A stretch of 64,000 bases of DNA from Lacinutrix sp. Hel_I_90 (lineage in GTDB: Bacteria > Bacteroidota > Bacteroidia > Flavobacteriales > Flavobacteriaceae): NCBI RefSeq assembly GCF_000934685.1, contig NZ_JYNQ01000001.1, positions 1,104,501 to 1,168,500 on the forward strand, read 5' to 3'. Under the pieces are notes generated by a model that ran no database searches, had not been told where the DNA came from, and worked only from the letters and a program-made list of their open reading frames with translations. Numbering within the stretch: the stretch's first letter is position 1; every line of letters begins with the position of its first letter. Positions 9,501-19,471 of this stretch are shown here, in pieces. Made by a program: the position numbers and the translations under genes.

Positions 9501-9956
9501 ATGAAATACACATTAGAAATAATAGTTGAAATTCCATTAGAAGAATTTATTACAAAATTTGATAATCATGCCAATATGAAATATTGGCAACATGGGTTAG
9601 AAAGTTTTGAACACTTACATGGGGATCCTGGTAAAGTAGGCGCTAAAATGATTTTGAATTACAAATTTGGCAATCGTCAAATAGCGCTGACTGAAACTAT
9701 TACTAAATCAAAATTACCTAATGCGTTTCACGTTAATTATGATACTAAAGGCATGCACAACGTACAGCGAAATTATTTTAAAAGCATACCTGAAGGCCAT
9801 ACGCAATGGATTAATGAAAACGAATTTATCCCTACAAGCTTTGCCATGCGTATGATGACCTTAATAATGCCGAGTGCCTTTAAAAAGCAGTCTCAAAAAT
9901 ATTTAACTGACTTTAAAAACTTTGCCGAGAAAGGCATTTCTGTACAAGATGCGTAA
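9501..9956 (+). CDS. SRPBCC-family (START-like) small protein
   Basis: 151 residues from the ATG giving MKYTLEIIVEIPLEEF, the usual beta-strand start of the SRPBCC ligand-binding fold. The upstream ATG at 9456 adds 15 hydrophobic residues atypical of the family. The pattern of strand, helix (EEFITKFDN), several strands and a long C-terminal helix (PSAFKKQSQKYLTDFKNF) fits the fold. Such proteins bind hydrophobic ligands in the cytoplasm; the ligand cannot be predicted. The next gene overlaps its 3' end by 8 bp, so the two are probably co-translated. Confidence 0.72.
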   Translation: MKYTLEIIVEIPLEEFITKFDNHANMKYWQHGLESFEHLHGDPGKVGAKMILNYKFGNRQIALTETITKSKLPNAFHVNYDTKGMHNVQRNYFKSIPEGHTQWINENEFIPTSFAMRMMTLIMPSAFKKQSQKYLTDFKNFAEKGISVQDA

Positions 9957-10188
9957 AATAAAACTGATTTGGGATTTTCGTGGTCCAGATGCACTAAAGA
10001 TTGCCGAACATCATGAAATTCATTTGAAACAATATTTAGCACAGCAACAGTTTTCATTAAAAATTACAGGGGTCGATCTATTAAGCGAACTGCACGCCAT
10101 AGCTTATCTCGTAGTGGAAGAACCTGATATGAAACCCGTTAGAGATATTTTAAAACCTCATCGAGGCGCCGTTTATCTTGACTCCTGA
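9949..10188 (+). CDS. Small conserved-looking protein of unknown function
   Basis: 79 residues from the ATG at 9949 (MRKIKLIWDFRGPDA), which overlaps the SRPBCC gene's stop by 8 bp. A longer in-frame start at 9922 lies deeper in the upstream gene and is less likely. The protein is rich in His and acidic residues (AEHHEIHLKQYL), has no membrane segment or signal, and resembles short uncharacterised Flavobacteriaceae proteins. Co-translation with the SRPBCC gene suggests a linked role, but no function can be stated. Confidence 0.65.
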   Translation: MRKIKLIWDFRGPDALKIAEHHEIHLKQYLAQQQFSLKITGVDLLSELHAIAYLVVEEPDMKPVRDILKPHRGAVYLDS

Positions 10189-10284
10189 GTAACTGTTCAA
10201 ATAACGCTATTCACCCCCTTAAACACACACTTTAACAGATTAATGTGTATTTCGTAGAAAACTTATAAAAAAAAGCGTTAATGC

Positions 10285-10316
10285 TTGTCATTTCAACCTT
10301 AAATAGTGTATTTTTA
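10285..10316 (+). promoter_or_regulatory. Possible promoter of the small secreted protein
   Basis: TTG (10285-10287), 21 nt, then TATTTTTA (10309-10316). This is the Bacteroidota layout with A instead of G at the last -7 position. It would put the transcription start after the 10306 ATG, supporting the ATG at 10342. Confidence 0.4.
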
Positions 10317-10341
10317 TCGAGCTGTTAAAAAACTAAATCTT

Positions 10342-10833
10342 ATGAACCATTTACTTACCATTCCATTAGCTGTCTTTTGCAGTTTAAATTTCGTCTTTCA
10401 AGGAGAAACAACAAATCAACTAGAAGCTGCCACAAGCCCTTCTTTTAATGATACTACTATAAATAATAATTCTGCTATAACTAAAGCGGGTATAGAAGAT
10501 TTTACTAACCCTGTTATTATTCACAATGCTGACGTAGGGATATTCCCAGGGGATAGAAATCAAGGTAGAGCGTTTATACCAAGGACTAGAATAAGTGCAT
10601 TAGAAATGCGGGAAGACATGATTGTGACAGGAATAAAAGCTGCAGATGATGGTCAACAATTAATAATATTCGCTAATCATAATAATATTATATTATTAGC
10701 CAATAATTCAAATTCTTCTTCTGGAAACAGAATAGAACAAAATTCAAACATGATTATACAGCAAGGTAAAGCCTTTGAGCTTACTTACAGTGTCGCTGCA
10801 AACAAGTGGATTATAACTAATGACGATTTCTAA
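10342..10833 (+). CDS. Small secreted protein of unknown function
   Basis: 163 residues from ATG 10342, giving a signal peptide (MNHLLTIPLAVFCSLNFVFQ) for export. The 10306 ATG would add 12 residues and sits inside the predicted promoter. The mature part is Asn/Ser/Thr-rich and beta-prone, with repeated short Asn runs and hydrophobic strands (ADDGQQLIIFANHNNIILL), suggesting a surface or extracellular beta protein. No Cys pair, metal motif or type IX sorting domain is visible. It is monocistronic, with its own promoter-like site and a strong terminator. Not recognised. Confidence 0.65.
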   Translation: MNHLLTIPLAVFCSLNFVFQGETTNQLEAATSPSFNDTTINNNSAITKAGIEDFTNPVIIHNADVGIFPGDRNQGRAFIPRTRISALEMREDMIVTGIKAADDGQQLIIFANHNNIILLANNSNSSSGNRIEQNSNMIIQQGKAFELTYSVAANKWIITNDDF

Positions 10834-10855
10834 AAACAATAAAATATATCTTATT

Positions 10856-10889
10856 AAAAAATCAAGTCTTAGGACTTGATTTTTTTTTT
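10856..10889 (+). terminator. Intrinsic terminator after the small secreted protein gene
   Basis: ATCAAGTC-TTAG-GACTTGAT stem-loop (10861-10880), preceded by a run of A and followed by nine T. A classical rho-independent terminator 28 bp past the stop codon. Confidence 0.85.
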
Positions 10890-11609
10890 ATAACGACCCA
10901 AGCACCTTCCCCTTAAATTTAAATCACTGCTTTATTTAATAAAGTTAAGTCTCATTATTTGGAAGAATCTAAGACGCTTTTTACAACCAAATTTCCCGAA
11001 ACTACGATGGATGATGTCGGTTTTTTATAAACGAAATTATTTAGCAGCCCTATTTAGATACTACCCATTTATACCTATTAAAAACAAAGCACATGTTAGA
11101 TTAATAAACGGCGCAAAGCGATTAGCGTGTACGAGGTGTAAACAACAAATAATCCGTAGGCTTTATTTACGCGGATAACGCTTTAGAACACTGTTCAACC
11201 GGCCGTTTTTTGATTTTAATTAAAAGATCTACTAGAAAAAGATTAACTAAATGGGGTTAAGACCCGAAAACAAAAGTAACATACTTGATTATAAATCCCC
11301 TTTAATGAAGACTGGTCTAATTGCTTATGTGATGCATGAAACAACATTACAAAAAGCTATTAAAACGCCAAAAATCAAGGTTTTATAATGCAAAATAGTA
11401 TGTATAAGATATAACTTGCTACTAAGGGGAAATAGTAGTTTAATGATTTGATTCCTGTTAAACTTACTGTATTTCAGTCTTTCAATATCAAATTTCAACT
11501 TTATAAATTATATTATAAACTGTCATAATATATAGAAAACCACCGTTACAGAAAACAACTAGAGATGAATTTCAATAAAACAAAAGTCAGCGACTACAAT
11601 TTTTATTTA
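10890..11609. other. 720-bp gene-poor spacer
   Basis: No supported gene. The longest plausible plus-strand frame runs from an ATG at 11251 to a stop at 11386-11388 (45 residues, ending KTPKIKVL). It has no recognisable family and no visible signal, so it is not called. No long repeat or RNA-like structure was recognised. The histidine kinase gene ends at the right side without a clear hairpin terminator. Confidence 0.5.
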
Positions 11610-13829
11610 TTACATATGTTTTAAAATAGTTTCTACAAAAACCAATTCATCATAAGGTTTAATAATAATATCGCAAATTGTGGAATTCTCTATGGTATCA
11701 CGCATTTCTTCAATTTCAACTGCAGTTAAGGCTATAACCGGAACATCGGAATTAAAAGCTCTTATAGCCTCAGTAGTCTCTAAACCGTTCATTCCTGGCA
11801 TATTAATATCCATTAAAATAAGGTCGATTTCTTCTTCTTTAACTATTTCAATAGCCCTTTCCCCACTTTCTGCTACTAAAGGTTTAGCTTTATACTTCTC
11901 GAGCATCTTTTGGGTTACTATTCTATTTATTCTATTATCATCAACCACCAAAATGGTTTTATTATTAATAGAAATTTTAGGTAATAATATGATTTCTTTT
12001 GATGCTTTATAGTTGTCTTCAGAAATAGCGTAGGTAATTGTAAAACTCACTTGTGTTCCTTTCCCTTCCTCACTCTCCAAAGTTATTTCAGACTCATGTA
12101 ATTCTAAAAGTTTTTTAACAATTGGCAAGCCTAAACCAGTACCTTGATATTCCCCGTCATTTGAAACCTGAGTGAACTCATCGAATATTTCGTGCTGCTT
12201 ACTTAAGGGAATTCCAATTCCTGTATCTTTAATTTTAAAGGTAATATTAGCAGCCTCACTACCAGCACTATTGGATTCTATTTCTAAAGAAATTATTCCG
12301 TTTTCTGTAAACTTGCAGGCATTTCCCACTAAATTAATAAGAATTTGAGAGAGTTTAACATCGTCTCCTATTAATATATTTGGTGTGTTTTTAGAGATAT
12401 TTACATTAAAAGTATTGGTGTTTTGAACCTTTAAAAACTCAAAAGATTTCATTATTCCGGAAACAAGTTCCCGCAGGTTAAAGGTCACCTTGCCTAAAGT
12501 CTTTTCTTTTTTTGCATCTAATTTACTTATTTGCAAGACATCATTAATTAAAGACAAAAGATAGTCGGCTGAGAATTTTAGAGATTTCACATCCTCTTTT
12601 TGCTCCTCTAGAGTTACATCGTCCATTAATATGGAAGACAATCCAATGATACCATAGAGTGGCGTGCGCAACTCATGACTAATATTAGAAAAGAATAAAC
12701 TCTTTGCATTCGCTAACTCTTCACTTTTCTCTTTTGCTAATAAATATTTTATGTTTTTTTCTTTTAAATCATTAAGCAGTTTTTTTCTTTTAACATAAGA
12801 CACTAATAATGAAATTAAAAGCAGTCCTAACGCACTAGACCCAATTAAGACCCACATTAATACTTTTTCGTTTTTTACAACTTCTTGTTCTATTAATTGC
12901 GTTTGGAGCTCTTTAGCCTTTAATTCTTGTTTATACTGTTCAACATTAAATTTTGCAGTAACCATTTCAACTGCTTCAATTTTATCTGTGTTATATTTCT
13001 CTTTCTTATATTTATCTACATCTTGTTGAAGCTCAAAAGCTTTTTCATAATTGCCCAGCTTAGATTCTGACAATGCATAATAGGTGTAAGCATCAATTAG
13101 TCCATCTGTATAATTAATCGCTTTAGAAATCTCAATAGCTTTTTTGAGGTGCGGAATCGCTTCTTCTGATTTGTTTTTTAGATATAAAAAGCGTCCAAAA
13201 ATTTGTTCATAACCCGCCTTAAAGGGCTCAGCTTTTAAAGCAACAACGTATTTACCAATTTCGTCTATATGCTCTTCTGCCTTACTAACTTCAGCTTTAT
13301 CTAAATACAACTCTGAGATGTTATAATTTAAAATAAATAATCTAATGGTATCTTTTATTTTTTCAGCATAAGGTAATACCTCTTTATAAGAATCAATAGC
13401 TTTATCATACTCTTCCTGATTGATATACACATTAGCTAAATCAATACTAGCTCCTAAATAACTAAGTGAATCTTTTCTGGTTTGTGCTTGAACTAATTGC
13501 TTGGTGAATAGTTTTTTAGCAGCTACTGTATCGTTAATTTGAAGAAAAGTATTTCCTAAAATACTAGATATACTTGATATCCCTTGATAATATTCTATTT
13601 GCTCCGCTTTTTTTATAAGCGCATGACCTTCATCAATGGTTTTCGCATAATCTTTTGCATAATAACTTTTTCGTAACACATGTTTAATAAGCGAATCAAT
13701 TGATGCCGGCGTGACTTCTTCTTGTAAATCAGAAAATCGTTTTGTTTTTGAATATTCGTAATCCGACTGAGCGAAATAAATAGCAAACTGAAAAATTAGC
13801 GTTATTGTCAGTAAAGTCTTTTTATCCAA
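11610..13829 (-). CDS. Hybrid sensor histidine kinase with periplasmic TPR region
   Basis: 739 residues. Signal peptide (1-20), periplasmic TPR repeats (about 40-290), a coiled-coil-like stretch (295-320), one transmembrane helix (about 323-347), then HisKA with phosphorylated H385 in SHELRTPLYG. The HATPase domain has N503 (NLVGNACKF), DTGIGI and GTGLGL. The C-terminal receiver has acidic D630/D631, phospho-acceptor D674 (LMDINMPG) and K724 (IKPYDE). The TPR region should sense a peptide, protein or envelope signal; the output goes through another phosphorelay protein because no DNA-binding domain is attached. No response regulator lies next to it. Confidence 0.95.
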   Translation of the reverse strand: MDKKTLLTITLIFQFAIYFAQSDYEYSKTKRFSDLQEEVTPASIDSLIKHVLRKSYYAKDYAKTIDEGHALIKKAEQIEYYQGISSISSILGNTFLQINDTVAAKKLFTKQLVQAQTRKDSLSYLGASIDLANVYINQEEYDKAIDSYKEVLPYAEKIKDTIRLFILNYNISELYLDKAEVSKAEEHIDEIGKYVVALKAEPFKAGYEQIFGRFLYLKNKSEEAIPHLKKAIEISKAINYTDGLIDAYTYYALSESKLGNYEKAFELQQDVDKYKKEKYNTDKIEAVEMVTAKFNVEQYKQELKAKELQTQLIEQEVVKNEKVLMWVLIGSSALGLLLISLLVSYVKRKKLLNDLKEKNIKYLLAKEKSEELANAKSLFFSNISHELRTPLYGIIGLSSILMDDVTLEEQKEDVKSLKFSADYLLSLINDVLQISKLDAKKEKTLGKVTFNLRELVSGIMKSFEFLKVQNTNTFNVNISKNTPNILIGDDVKLSQILINLVGNACKFTENGIISLEIESNSAGSEAANITFKIKDTGIGIPLSKQHEIFDEFTQVSNDGEYQGTGLGLPIVKKLLELHESEITLESEEGKGTQVSFTITYAISEDNYKASKEIILLPKISINNKTILVVDDNRINRIVTQKMLEKYKAKPLVAESGERAIEIVKEEEIDLILMDINMPGMNGLETTEAIRAFNSDVPVIALTAVEIEEMRDTIENSTICDIIIKPYDELVFVETILKHM

Positions 13830-14585
13830 GGTGGTTTGGTTTATAAGTAGGTTAGCGTATACAATAATAATTATATATTTTGTAACTAACTAAAAATTAA
13901 CCGTCTAAATAACGAGTTTTGCTGTTTTTTACTTAACTATTTCTAATCCTTTTTTATATATCCTTGACATTTAGCCTCCTATATTCGATCTCCCACTTTT
14001 TCAAGAGACCATATCCGTACTTTTGAGAGAGTCTTAACAGTTTTACTGAAACTCAAGCCAATAACAGCAAAATAAACTTGGCGCTGTATATGTGTTATAG
14101 TTTCAGAGAAATTTAGTGTACTAATTTTGTAAGATTATAAGTTATAGCAATATTTTAAATCATAAACAGTCCATTTTTGATCTGCAAAATAGTTTTTAAA
14201 TGATTTTCAATTGATGGCAAGACATAGAAGTAACGTCTAGCTCAACTTAATGTATAGGTTCAACTTTAGATGGCCTAGGCTTGGGTTTATCATTTCGCCA
14301 CTTATAAATTGTAAGTACACAATAACATGGGCTTGATGGTATCTAATTTCAACGAACTACTTCCTACTTCGGCATCTATAACAAATATGCTCTTAAAAAG
14401 CACCCCCTAGCCTTATAATTAGACATCTACATGAAGATTGGAGCTAATTAAACGCGCTGCTATTTTACTAGCATGTTAAAACGATAAGTATTATGATTTT
14501 CTGACTTTGTATTTACAATGTTAAATTATTTTGTTTAAAAGTTAAATAGTTTCCTAATCCATTCTGTTTTATTAAATTATAATAA
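13830..14585. other. 756-bp gene-free spacer
   Basis: Stops in all frames; no gene remnant, tRNA or strong hairpin seen. It should contain the promoters of the divergent kinase gene and the HExxH protein gene, but no perfect TAnnTTTG box was found close to either start. Confidence 0.5.
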
Positions 14586-15197
14586 ATGAAACTAACGCTA
14601 ATATTATATCTTTTAATGACGACTATAGCCTATACCCAACACCACATGCCTAAATCTATCGAAGATGAAGTTAAGTTTGCACTTTCCTACTATCCTCAGT
14701 TAGAAAACACAAGCATACATTTTAAATTTAAGAAAGATATTAAAAAGTCAACGATGCAAGCACAACCGGCCTTTAGTAGTTTTTTTAAACGAAAAGGCGA
14801 CCGTAGTTATTACATCTTTATAAGTGAAACGGTGAAAATATCTGGCGAAACGTATTACACTAAAAAAATGCCCAAAGAGGTGCTAATAGGTTGGATAGGA
14901 CACGAATTAGGTCACATCATGGATTATAGAAACCGTAGTAATATGAATCTTGTTTGGTTTGGAATCAAGTACTTATTTTCAAAAAATCACATCATTGAAG
15001 CCGAGCGTGCTGCAGACACCTACGCTATTAAATCTGGAATGGAGGATTATATTTTAAAAACGAAAAACTTCATATTAAATCAGTCTGACATTGACGAAAA
15101 ATACATTGCTAGAATTAAAAAATTCTATTTGTCACCAGAGGAAATAATGGAAATAATTAAACAACGGGATTTAAAATTAGCTAAAGTTTTGGAGTAA
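14586..15197 (+). CDS. Secreted HExxH putative metalloprotease
   Basis: 203 residues with a signal peptide (MKLTLILYLLMTTIAYTQ). A zinc-protease motif GHELGH (H106, E107, H110) is followed about 28 residues later by IIEAERAAD, which could give the third ligand (E138 or E140) as in gluzincins. FWF-like hydrophobic residues between them may form the membrane-facing helix seen in M48-like enzymes. It is shorter than a usual M48 peptidase, so the substrate and activity are uncertain. The 3' end overlaps the convergent GH3-like gene by 17 bp. Confidence 0.72.
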   Translation: MKLTLILYLLMTTIAYTQHHMPKSIEDEVKFALSYYPQLENTSIHFKFKKDIKKSTMQAQPAFSSFFKRKGDRSYYIFISETVKISGETYYTKKMPKEVLIGWIGHELGHIMDYRNRSNMNLVWFGIKYLFSKNHIIEAERAADTYAIKSGMEDYILKTKNFILNQSDIDEKYIARIKKFYLSPEEIMEIIKQRDLKLAKVLE

Positions 15198-16707
15198 CAA
15201 AAGCTTCCCAATTTTTAAATTGATCTTCTCCCATAACGCGTTCCATTTTAACCTGACCGCCTTTTTTCTTGTTGGCGCCATTCCATTCGTAAAAGATATC
15301 TGGACTTATCACTTTCACTTTCACGCCTTCTAAGGCTTTTCCTCTAGCTACTTTGTAGTTTTTGTTTGTGGTTTTTAGAAAGTTGTCCAGCGCCGTGACT
15401 ATTTTCTCATTATCTGCTTTTAAACCCTCTGACCCTAAATACCAAACATGGTAAAACCCATCGTCAAAACGTTTCGCGCAAAGTGTGTATTCTGGTATCG
15501 TCGTTTCAAATTTTTCTTCCAGATGACTAATTGCTTTGTCCAATTTGTTAACCGACAGTTGTGAACCTACGGTATTTAAAAAGAATTTTGTTCGCCCAGT
15601 GATTTTAATTTCTGCGCGTTCAACATTTGTAAATTCAATAGTATCGCCAATTAAATAACGCCAGGCACCACTCACGGTGCTAATAATAAGTACATAATCT
15701 TGATTTAATTGAACGTCCTTAAGAGTAATACTAGGGGCATTAGGAGTTAAGGACCCATCTTGGTTAATATACTCTGGCTTAAATGGCACAAATTCAAAAT
15801 AGATTCCGCCATCTGTAACGAGTTGCATAGCATCCGTTTCTGGTCTGCTTTGAAAAGCTATAAAGCCTTCAGAGGCTAAATACGTATCTATAATGGTAAC
15901 TGGCTTTCCTAAAAGCGCTTTGAAACTTTTTTCATACGGACCAAATGCCACTCCTCCAGAGGTAAATACCCGTAAGTTTGGCCATACCTCATGAATATGT
16001 TTTACGTTATGATAATTTATCACTTCTTTGAGCATCAATTCCATCCATGAGGGTATGCCGCTTAGAGCACCAATATCCCATTGTTTTGCTCTCTTTGCAA
16101 TGCTTGACACACGCTCATCCCAGTCGTCAATTTTAGCAATATCTTCACCGGGCTTATAAAAGCCTTTAAACCAAAATGGAATATTGCTCGCAGTAATACC
16201 ACTAATTTCACCTTCTAAATGATTTTCTTTCTCAATTAAGTCTGTTGAACTCCCCAACATCATGGCTTCCTTAGTAAAAAAATCTGCTGGAAGATCAAAA
16301 TTGCTAAGCGCTGTAACCTGACTAATACCGGCTTGCCTAATAGCAGCAATCATAGCATCTGTAACGGGAATACGCTTACTCGTCTTTCCTGTAGTCCCAG
16401 AACTTAGTGCAAAGTAAGATGGACTCCCTGGCCAAGTAACATCAGTTTCTCCTTGATGAAGTTTACGCCACCATTTTTCATTTATTTCGTGATAATCAAA
16501 ATAAGGAATACGCTTTGCAAATGCCTCAGAAGGATGCTCTGATTCTAATAGTGCAGAAAAGTCATACGTCTCACCAAATTGTGTGTTTTTAGCTGTTTCC
16601 AACAACAGCACTAACTGCTTTTCTTGGGCGACAACTGGGTCTAATTCAGGCGTTAACGTGCCTTTCAGATTAATGGCGCCTTTAATTATATTTCCTAATA
16701 TTTCCAT
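15181..16707 (-). CDS. GH3 auxin-responsive promoter family protein (acyl-adenylating)
   Basis: 508 residues, normal for bacterial GH3-family proteins. The ANL-type ATP-binding loop SSGTTGKTSKRIPVT is at about 104-118, and adenylation-domain motifs such as GDTIEFTNVERAEIKITGRTK are near 350-375. Plant GH3 enzymes conjugate amino acids to acyl acids by adenylation; the substrate of bacterial members is unknown. Cytoplasmic, no signal. Overlaps the metalloprotease gene 3'-to-3' and is divergent from the EEP gene. Confidence 0.88.
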   Translation of the reverse strand: MEILGNIIKGAINLKGTLTPELDPVVAQEKQLVLLLETAKNTQFGETYDFSALLESEHPSEAFAKRIPYFDYHEINEKWWRKLHQGETDVTWPGSPSYFALSSGTTGKTSKRIPVTDAMIAAIRQAGISQVTALSNFDLPADFFTKEAMMLGSSTDLIEKENHLEGEISGITASNIPFWFKGFYKPGEDIAKIDDWDERVSSIAKRAKQWDIGALSGIPSWMELMLKEVINYHNVKHIHEVWPNLRVFTSGGVAFGPYEKSFKALLGKPVTIIDTYLASEGFIAFQSRPETDAMQLVTDGGIYFEFVPFKPEYINQDGSLTPNAPSITLKDVQLNQDYVLIISTVSGAWRYLIGDTIEFTNVERAEIKITGRTKFFLNTVGSQLSVNKLDKAISHLEEKFETTIPEYTLCAKRFDDGFYHVWYLGSEGLKADNEKIVTALDNFLKTTNKNYKVARGKALEGVKVKVISPDIFYEWNGANKKKGGQVKMERVMGEDQFKNWEAFVTPKL

Positions 16708-16763
16708 TTAATTCTTGTTTTTACTCAACAAATAGTCCTTTTTCATTTCTCTGTTATAAAGAT

Positions 16764-16771
16764 TATCTTTG
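16764..16771 (+). promoter_or_regulatory. -7 element of the EEP hydrolase gene
   Basis: TATCTTTG, a full match to TAnnTTTG, 36 bp before the ATG at 16808. No TTG at the proper spacing was seen. Confidence 0.4.
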
Positions 16772-16807
16772 AAGAGACTTATAATATACCAATAAAATTA
16801 TCAACCA

Positions 16808-17887
16808 ATGAAATTAAAATTAATATTACAAATTTTTGGTTTGATAACAGTAGTATTAACGTTATTACCAATCATTGACCTAGATTACTGGTTTATAAGA
16901 ATGTTAGACTTTCCGCATCTTCAATTAACCGTTTTAACCCTATTCTCTGCCCTTTTATTTTATATCAAATTTGAAGTTAATGACTATCGTGATTCTCTTT
17001 TTTTGATCACTCTACTTTGTTGTTTTCTGTTTCAAGTTTATAAAATATACCCTTACACGCCCATAGCAAAAAAAGAGTTATTTGATTATTCTAAAGCAAG
17101 TAAAGATTCTCTAACCTTATTTACTGCAAATTTATTGCAGAAAAATAACAATGTAAATAAAATTAAGGAAGTCATAAAAACAATTGATGCAGATGTCATG
17201 GTTTTTACTGAAGCGAATGCGCGCTGGAAAAATGATCTTGAAAGCATCACCCTGACTAAGTACCCGTATAAAGTTGAAATTGCATTACCCAATACCTATG
17301 GTATGTTATTTTATTCTAAACATAAGCTCAAAGATGCTCAGGTGCGGTATTTAGTAGACGACAGTATTCCTTCGATACATACAAAGTTGGTGCTTCCAAA
17401 TCAAGATATCGTTCAGTTTTACGCCATACACCCAACACCACCTATGCCTCAGGAAAACCCGATGTCTACAGATCGTGATGCGGAATTAATGCTGGTTGCT
17501 AAATTAGCTAAAGAGTCGGAATACCCCGTGATTGTATTAGGTGATTTAAATGATGTGGCTTGGTCTGAAACATCTAATCTCTTCAAGAGTGTCAGTGGCC
17601 TTTTAGATGCTCGAGTTGGGAGAGGCTTTTTTAATACCTATAACGCCGAGAAATATTTATTGCGCTGGCCGTTAGACCACATCTTTGTTTCTGAGCTATT
17701 CAGATATAAAGACATGAGGCTTTGTGAAGCTATAGACTCTGATCATTTTCCATTATTTATGTCCCTAAGCTACGAACCTGACCTAGCTAAAGCCCAAGAG
17801 AAAAACCCACCAACAAAAGAGGAGATGGAAAATGCCAATCAGCAAATGGAAAATTTTCACGAAAGTAAAACTACCTCGAATAATTAG
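16808..17887 (+). CDS. Membrane-anchored endonuclease/exonuclease/phosphatase-family protein
   Basis: 359 residues. Three hydrophobic segments at the N-terminus (about 5-25, 38-55, 62-82) are followed by an EEP (DNase I-like) domain with its metal and catalytic motifs: TEANARW, the His of [27 protein letters not shown] and the final SDHFPLF. The catalytic domain should face the periplasm. Substrates may be nucleic acids or phospho-lipid/inositol-like esters; the sequence does not decide. The tail is Gln/Asn/Glu-rich. The last 17 bp overlap the end of guaB. Confidence 0.88.
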   Translation: MKLKLILQIFGLITVVLTLLPIIDLDYWFIRMLDFPHLQLTVLTLFSALLFYIKFEVNDYRDSLFLITLLCCFLFQVYKIYPYTPIAKKELFDYSKASKDSLTLFTANLLQKNNNVNKIKEVIKTIDADVMVFTEANARWKNDLESITLTKYPYKVEIALPNTYGMLFYSKHKLKDAQVRYLVDDSIPSIHTKLVLPNQDIVQFYAIHPTPPMPQENPMSTDRDAELMLVAKLAKESEYPVIVLGDLNDVAWSETSNLFKSVSGLLDARVGRGFFNTYNAEKYLLRWPLDHIFVSELFRYKDMRLCEAIDSDHFPLFMSLSYEPDLAKAQEKNPPTKEEMENANQQMENFHESKTTSNN

Positions 17888-19340
17888 GGGATTCTTTGGT
17901 GATGGTGACATCATGTGGATGACTTTCATTAATCCCAGAAGCAGTGATTTTCACAAAGCGTCCAGTTTCTTTTAAGGTTTCCACATCTTTTGCACCACAA
18001 TAGCCCATGCCTGCTCTTAAACCACCAATAAACTGATGTATACTTTCATACAACTCACCTTTATAGGGCACCCGGCCAACAATACCTTCTGGTACTAATT
18101 TTTTAATATCGTCTTCAACATCTTGAAAATAACGGTCTTTACTGCCTTCTTTCATAGCTTCTACAGAGCCCATTCCTCTGTAAGACTTAAATTTTCGGCC
18201 TTCATAAATTATCGTTTCTCCAGGACTCTCTTTTGTTCCTGCCAATAATGACCCTAACATCACGGTATCTGCACCAGCGGCAATCGCTTTAGGAATATCG
18301 CCAGTATAACGAATACCGCCATCGGCAATTACAGGAACGCCTGAACCTTTAATAGCATTTGCAACTTCTAAAACGGCTGAAAACTGAGGAAACCCAACGC
18401 CGGCAACAACACGTGTTGTACATATAGAACCAGGGCCTATACCAACCTTTACTGCATCGGCTCCTGCTTCAACCAAATATTTAGCAGCTTCAGCGGTTGC
18501 GATATTACCAACAACGACGTCTAAGTCTGGGAATTTCTTTTTGATCTCTTTTAAAACGGTTACCACGCCTTTAGTATGCCCGTGGGCCGTATCAATAACA
18601 ATAGCATCAACACCTGCATTTACCAAAGCTTCAGTTCTAGCAACAGCATCAGCTGTTACGCCTATAGCAGCAGCAACTCTTAACCTACCATAAGTGTCTT
18701 TATTAGCTATAGGTTTTTGTGTTACTTTGGTGATATCTCTAAAGGTTATTAACCCAACCAAGATATCGCCTTTAACAATTAAAAGTTTTTCGATTTTATT
18801 TTTTTGAAGAATTTTTTCAGCATCCTTTAAAGAAGTTCCAACTGGGGCAGTTACTAAGTTTTCACTAGTCATAACCTCGACAATGGGTCTGCTATTTTCA
18901 TGTTCGAAACGCAAATCACGATTGGTAACAATACCTTTTAGCTTTCCAGCTTCATCTACAATTGGAATACCACCAATACTATGCTCACGCATGGCACTTT
19001 TAGCATCTGCTACGATGGCCGTCATTGGTAGCGTTACGGGATCTATGATCATACCACTTTCGGCACGCTTTACCTTACGCACTTTTTGTGCCTGCTGCTC
19101 AATGCTCATATTTTTATGCAACACGCCAATACCGCCTTCTCGTGCCATAGCAATTGCCATTTGACTTTCGGTCACCGTATCCATCGCTGCAGAAACGATA
19201 GGTACATTAATAGTGATATTTCGTGTAAATTTTGATTGGATATTGACTTCGCGTGGAAGTACTTCAGAAAAAGCTGGGACTAATAAAACGTCGTCATAGG
19301 TTAAACCTTCTCCAACTATTTTGTTCTCGTGTGCTGTCAT
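17871..19340 (-). CDS. guaB: Inosine-5'-monophosphate dehydrogenase
   Basis: 489 residues from the ATG at 19340 ([20 protein letters not shown]). It catalyses IMP to XMP with NAD, the committed step of guanine nucleotide synthesis. Two CBS domains occupy about 95-205. The catalytic loop [15 protein letters not shown] has Cys307, and the flap [11 protein letters not shown] is present. An upstream in-frame ATG at 19367 lies inside the predicted -7 box and cannot be used by that promoter, so the shorter start is chosen. 3' overlap of 17 bp with the convergent EEP gene. Confidence 0.97.
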   Translation of the reverse strand: MTAHENKIVGEGLTYDDVLLVPAFSEVLPREVNIQSKFTRNITINVPIVSAAMDTVTESQMAIAMAREGGIGVLHKNMSIEQQAQKVRKVKRAESGMIIDPVTLPMTAIVADAKSAMREHSIGGIPIVDEAGKLKGIVTNRDLRFEHENSRPIVEVMTSENLVTAPVGTSLKDAEKILQKNKIEKLLIVKGDILVGLITFRDITKVTQKPIANKDTYGRLRVAAAIGVTADAVARTEALVNAGVDAIVIDTAHGHTKGVVTVLKEIKKKFPDLDVVVGNIATAEAAKYLVEAGADAVKVGIGPGSICTTRVVAGVGFPQFSAVLEVANAIKGSGVPVIADGGIRYTGDIPKAIAAGADTVMLGSLLAGTKESPGETIIYEGRKFKSYRGMGSVEAMKEGSKDRYFQDVEDDIKKLVPEGIVGRVPYKGELYESIHQFIGGLRAGMGYCGAKDVETLKETGRFVKITASGINESHPHDVTITKESPNYSR

Positions 19341-19364
19341 GTTGCAATTAGAATTAATTGCGTG

Positions 19365-19372
19365 CAAATATA
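19365..19372 (-). promoter_or_regulatory. guaB: -7 element of guaB
   Basis: Minus-strand TATATTTG followed by C, matching TAnnTTTG, 24 bp upstream of the chosen ATG. It decides between two in-frame starts because the longer one overlaps the box. Confidence 0.55.
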
Positions 19373-19471
19373 CATATTAATTCTTAATTCTTATTTTTTA
19401 AATTGATAAAGAATAAAATCTTATGGTCTGGTTGACTTATTTATTCTGAAATTTTAAGGAATAAGGTCTTT

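Noticed and set aside
11251-11388. 45-codon plus-strand frame in the 10.9-11.6 kb spacer
   Set aside because: No recognisable family, no ribosome-binding or promoter signal, and a length expected by chance in AT-rich DNA; mentioned only in the spacer entry.
19341-19367. Longer start for guaB (nine extra residues)
   Set aside because: Overlaps the predicted -7 promoter box and adds residues not present in the family.
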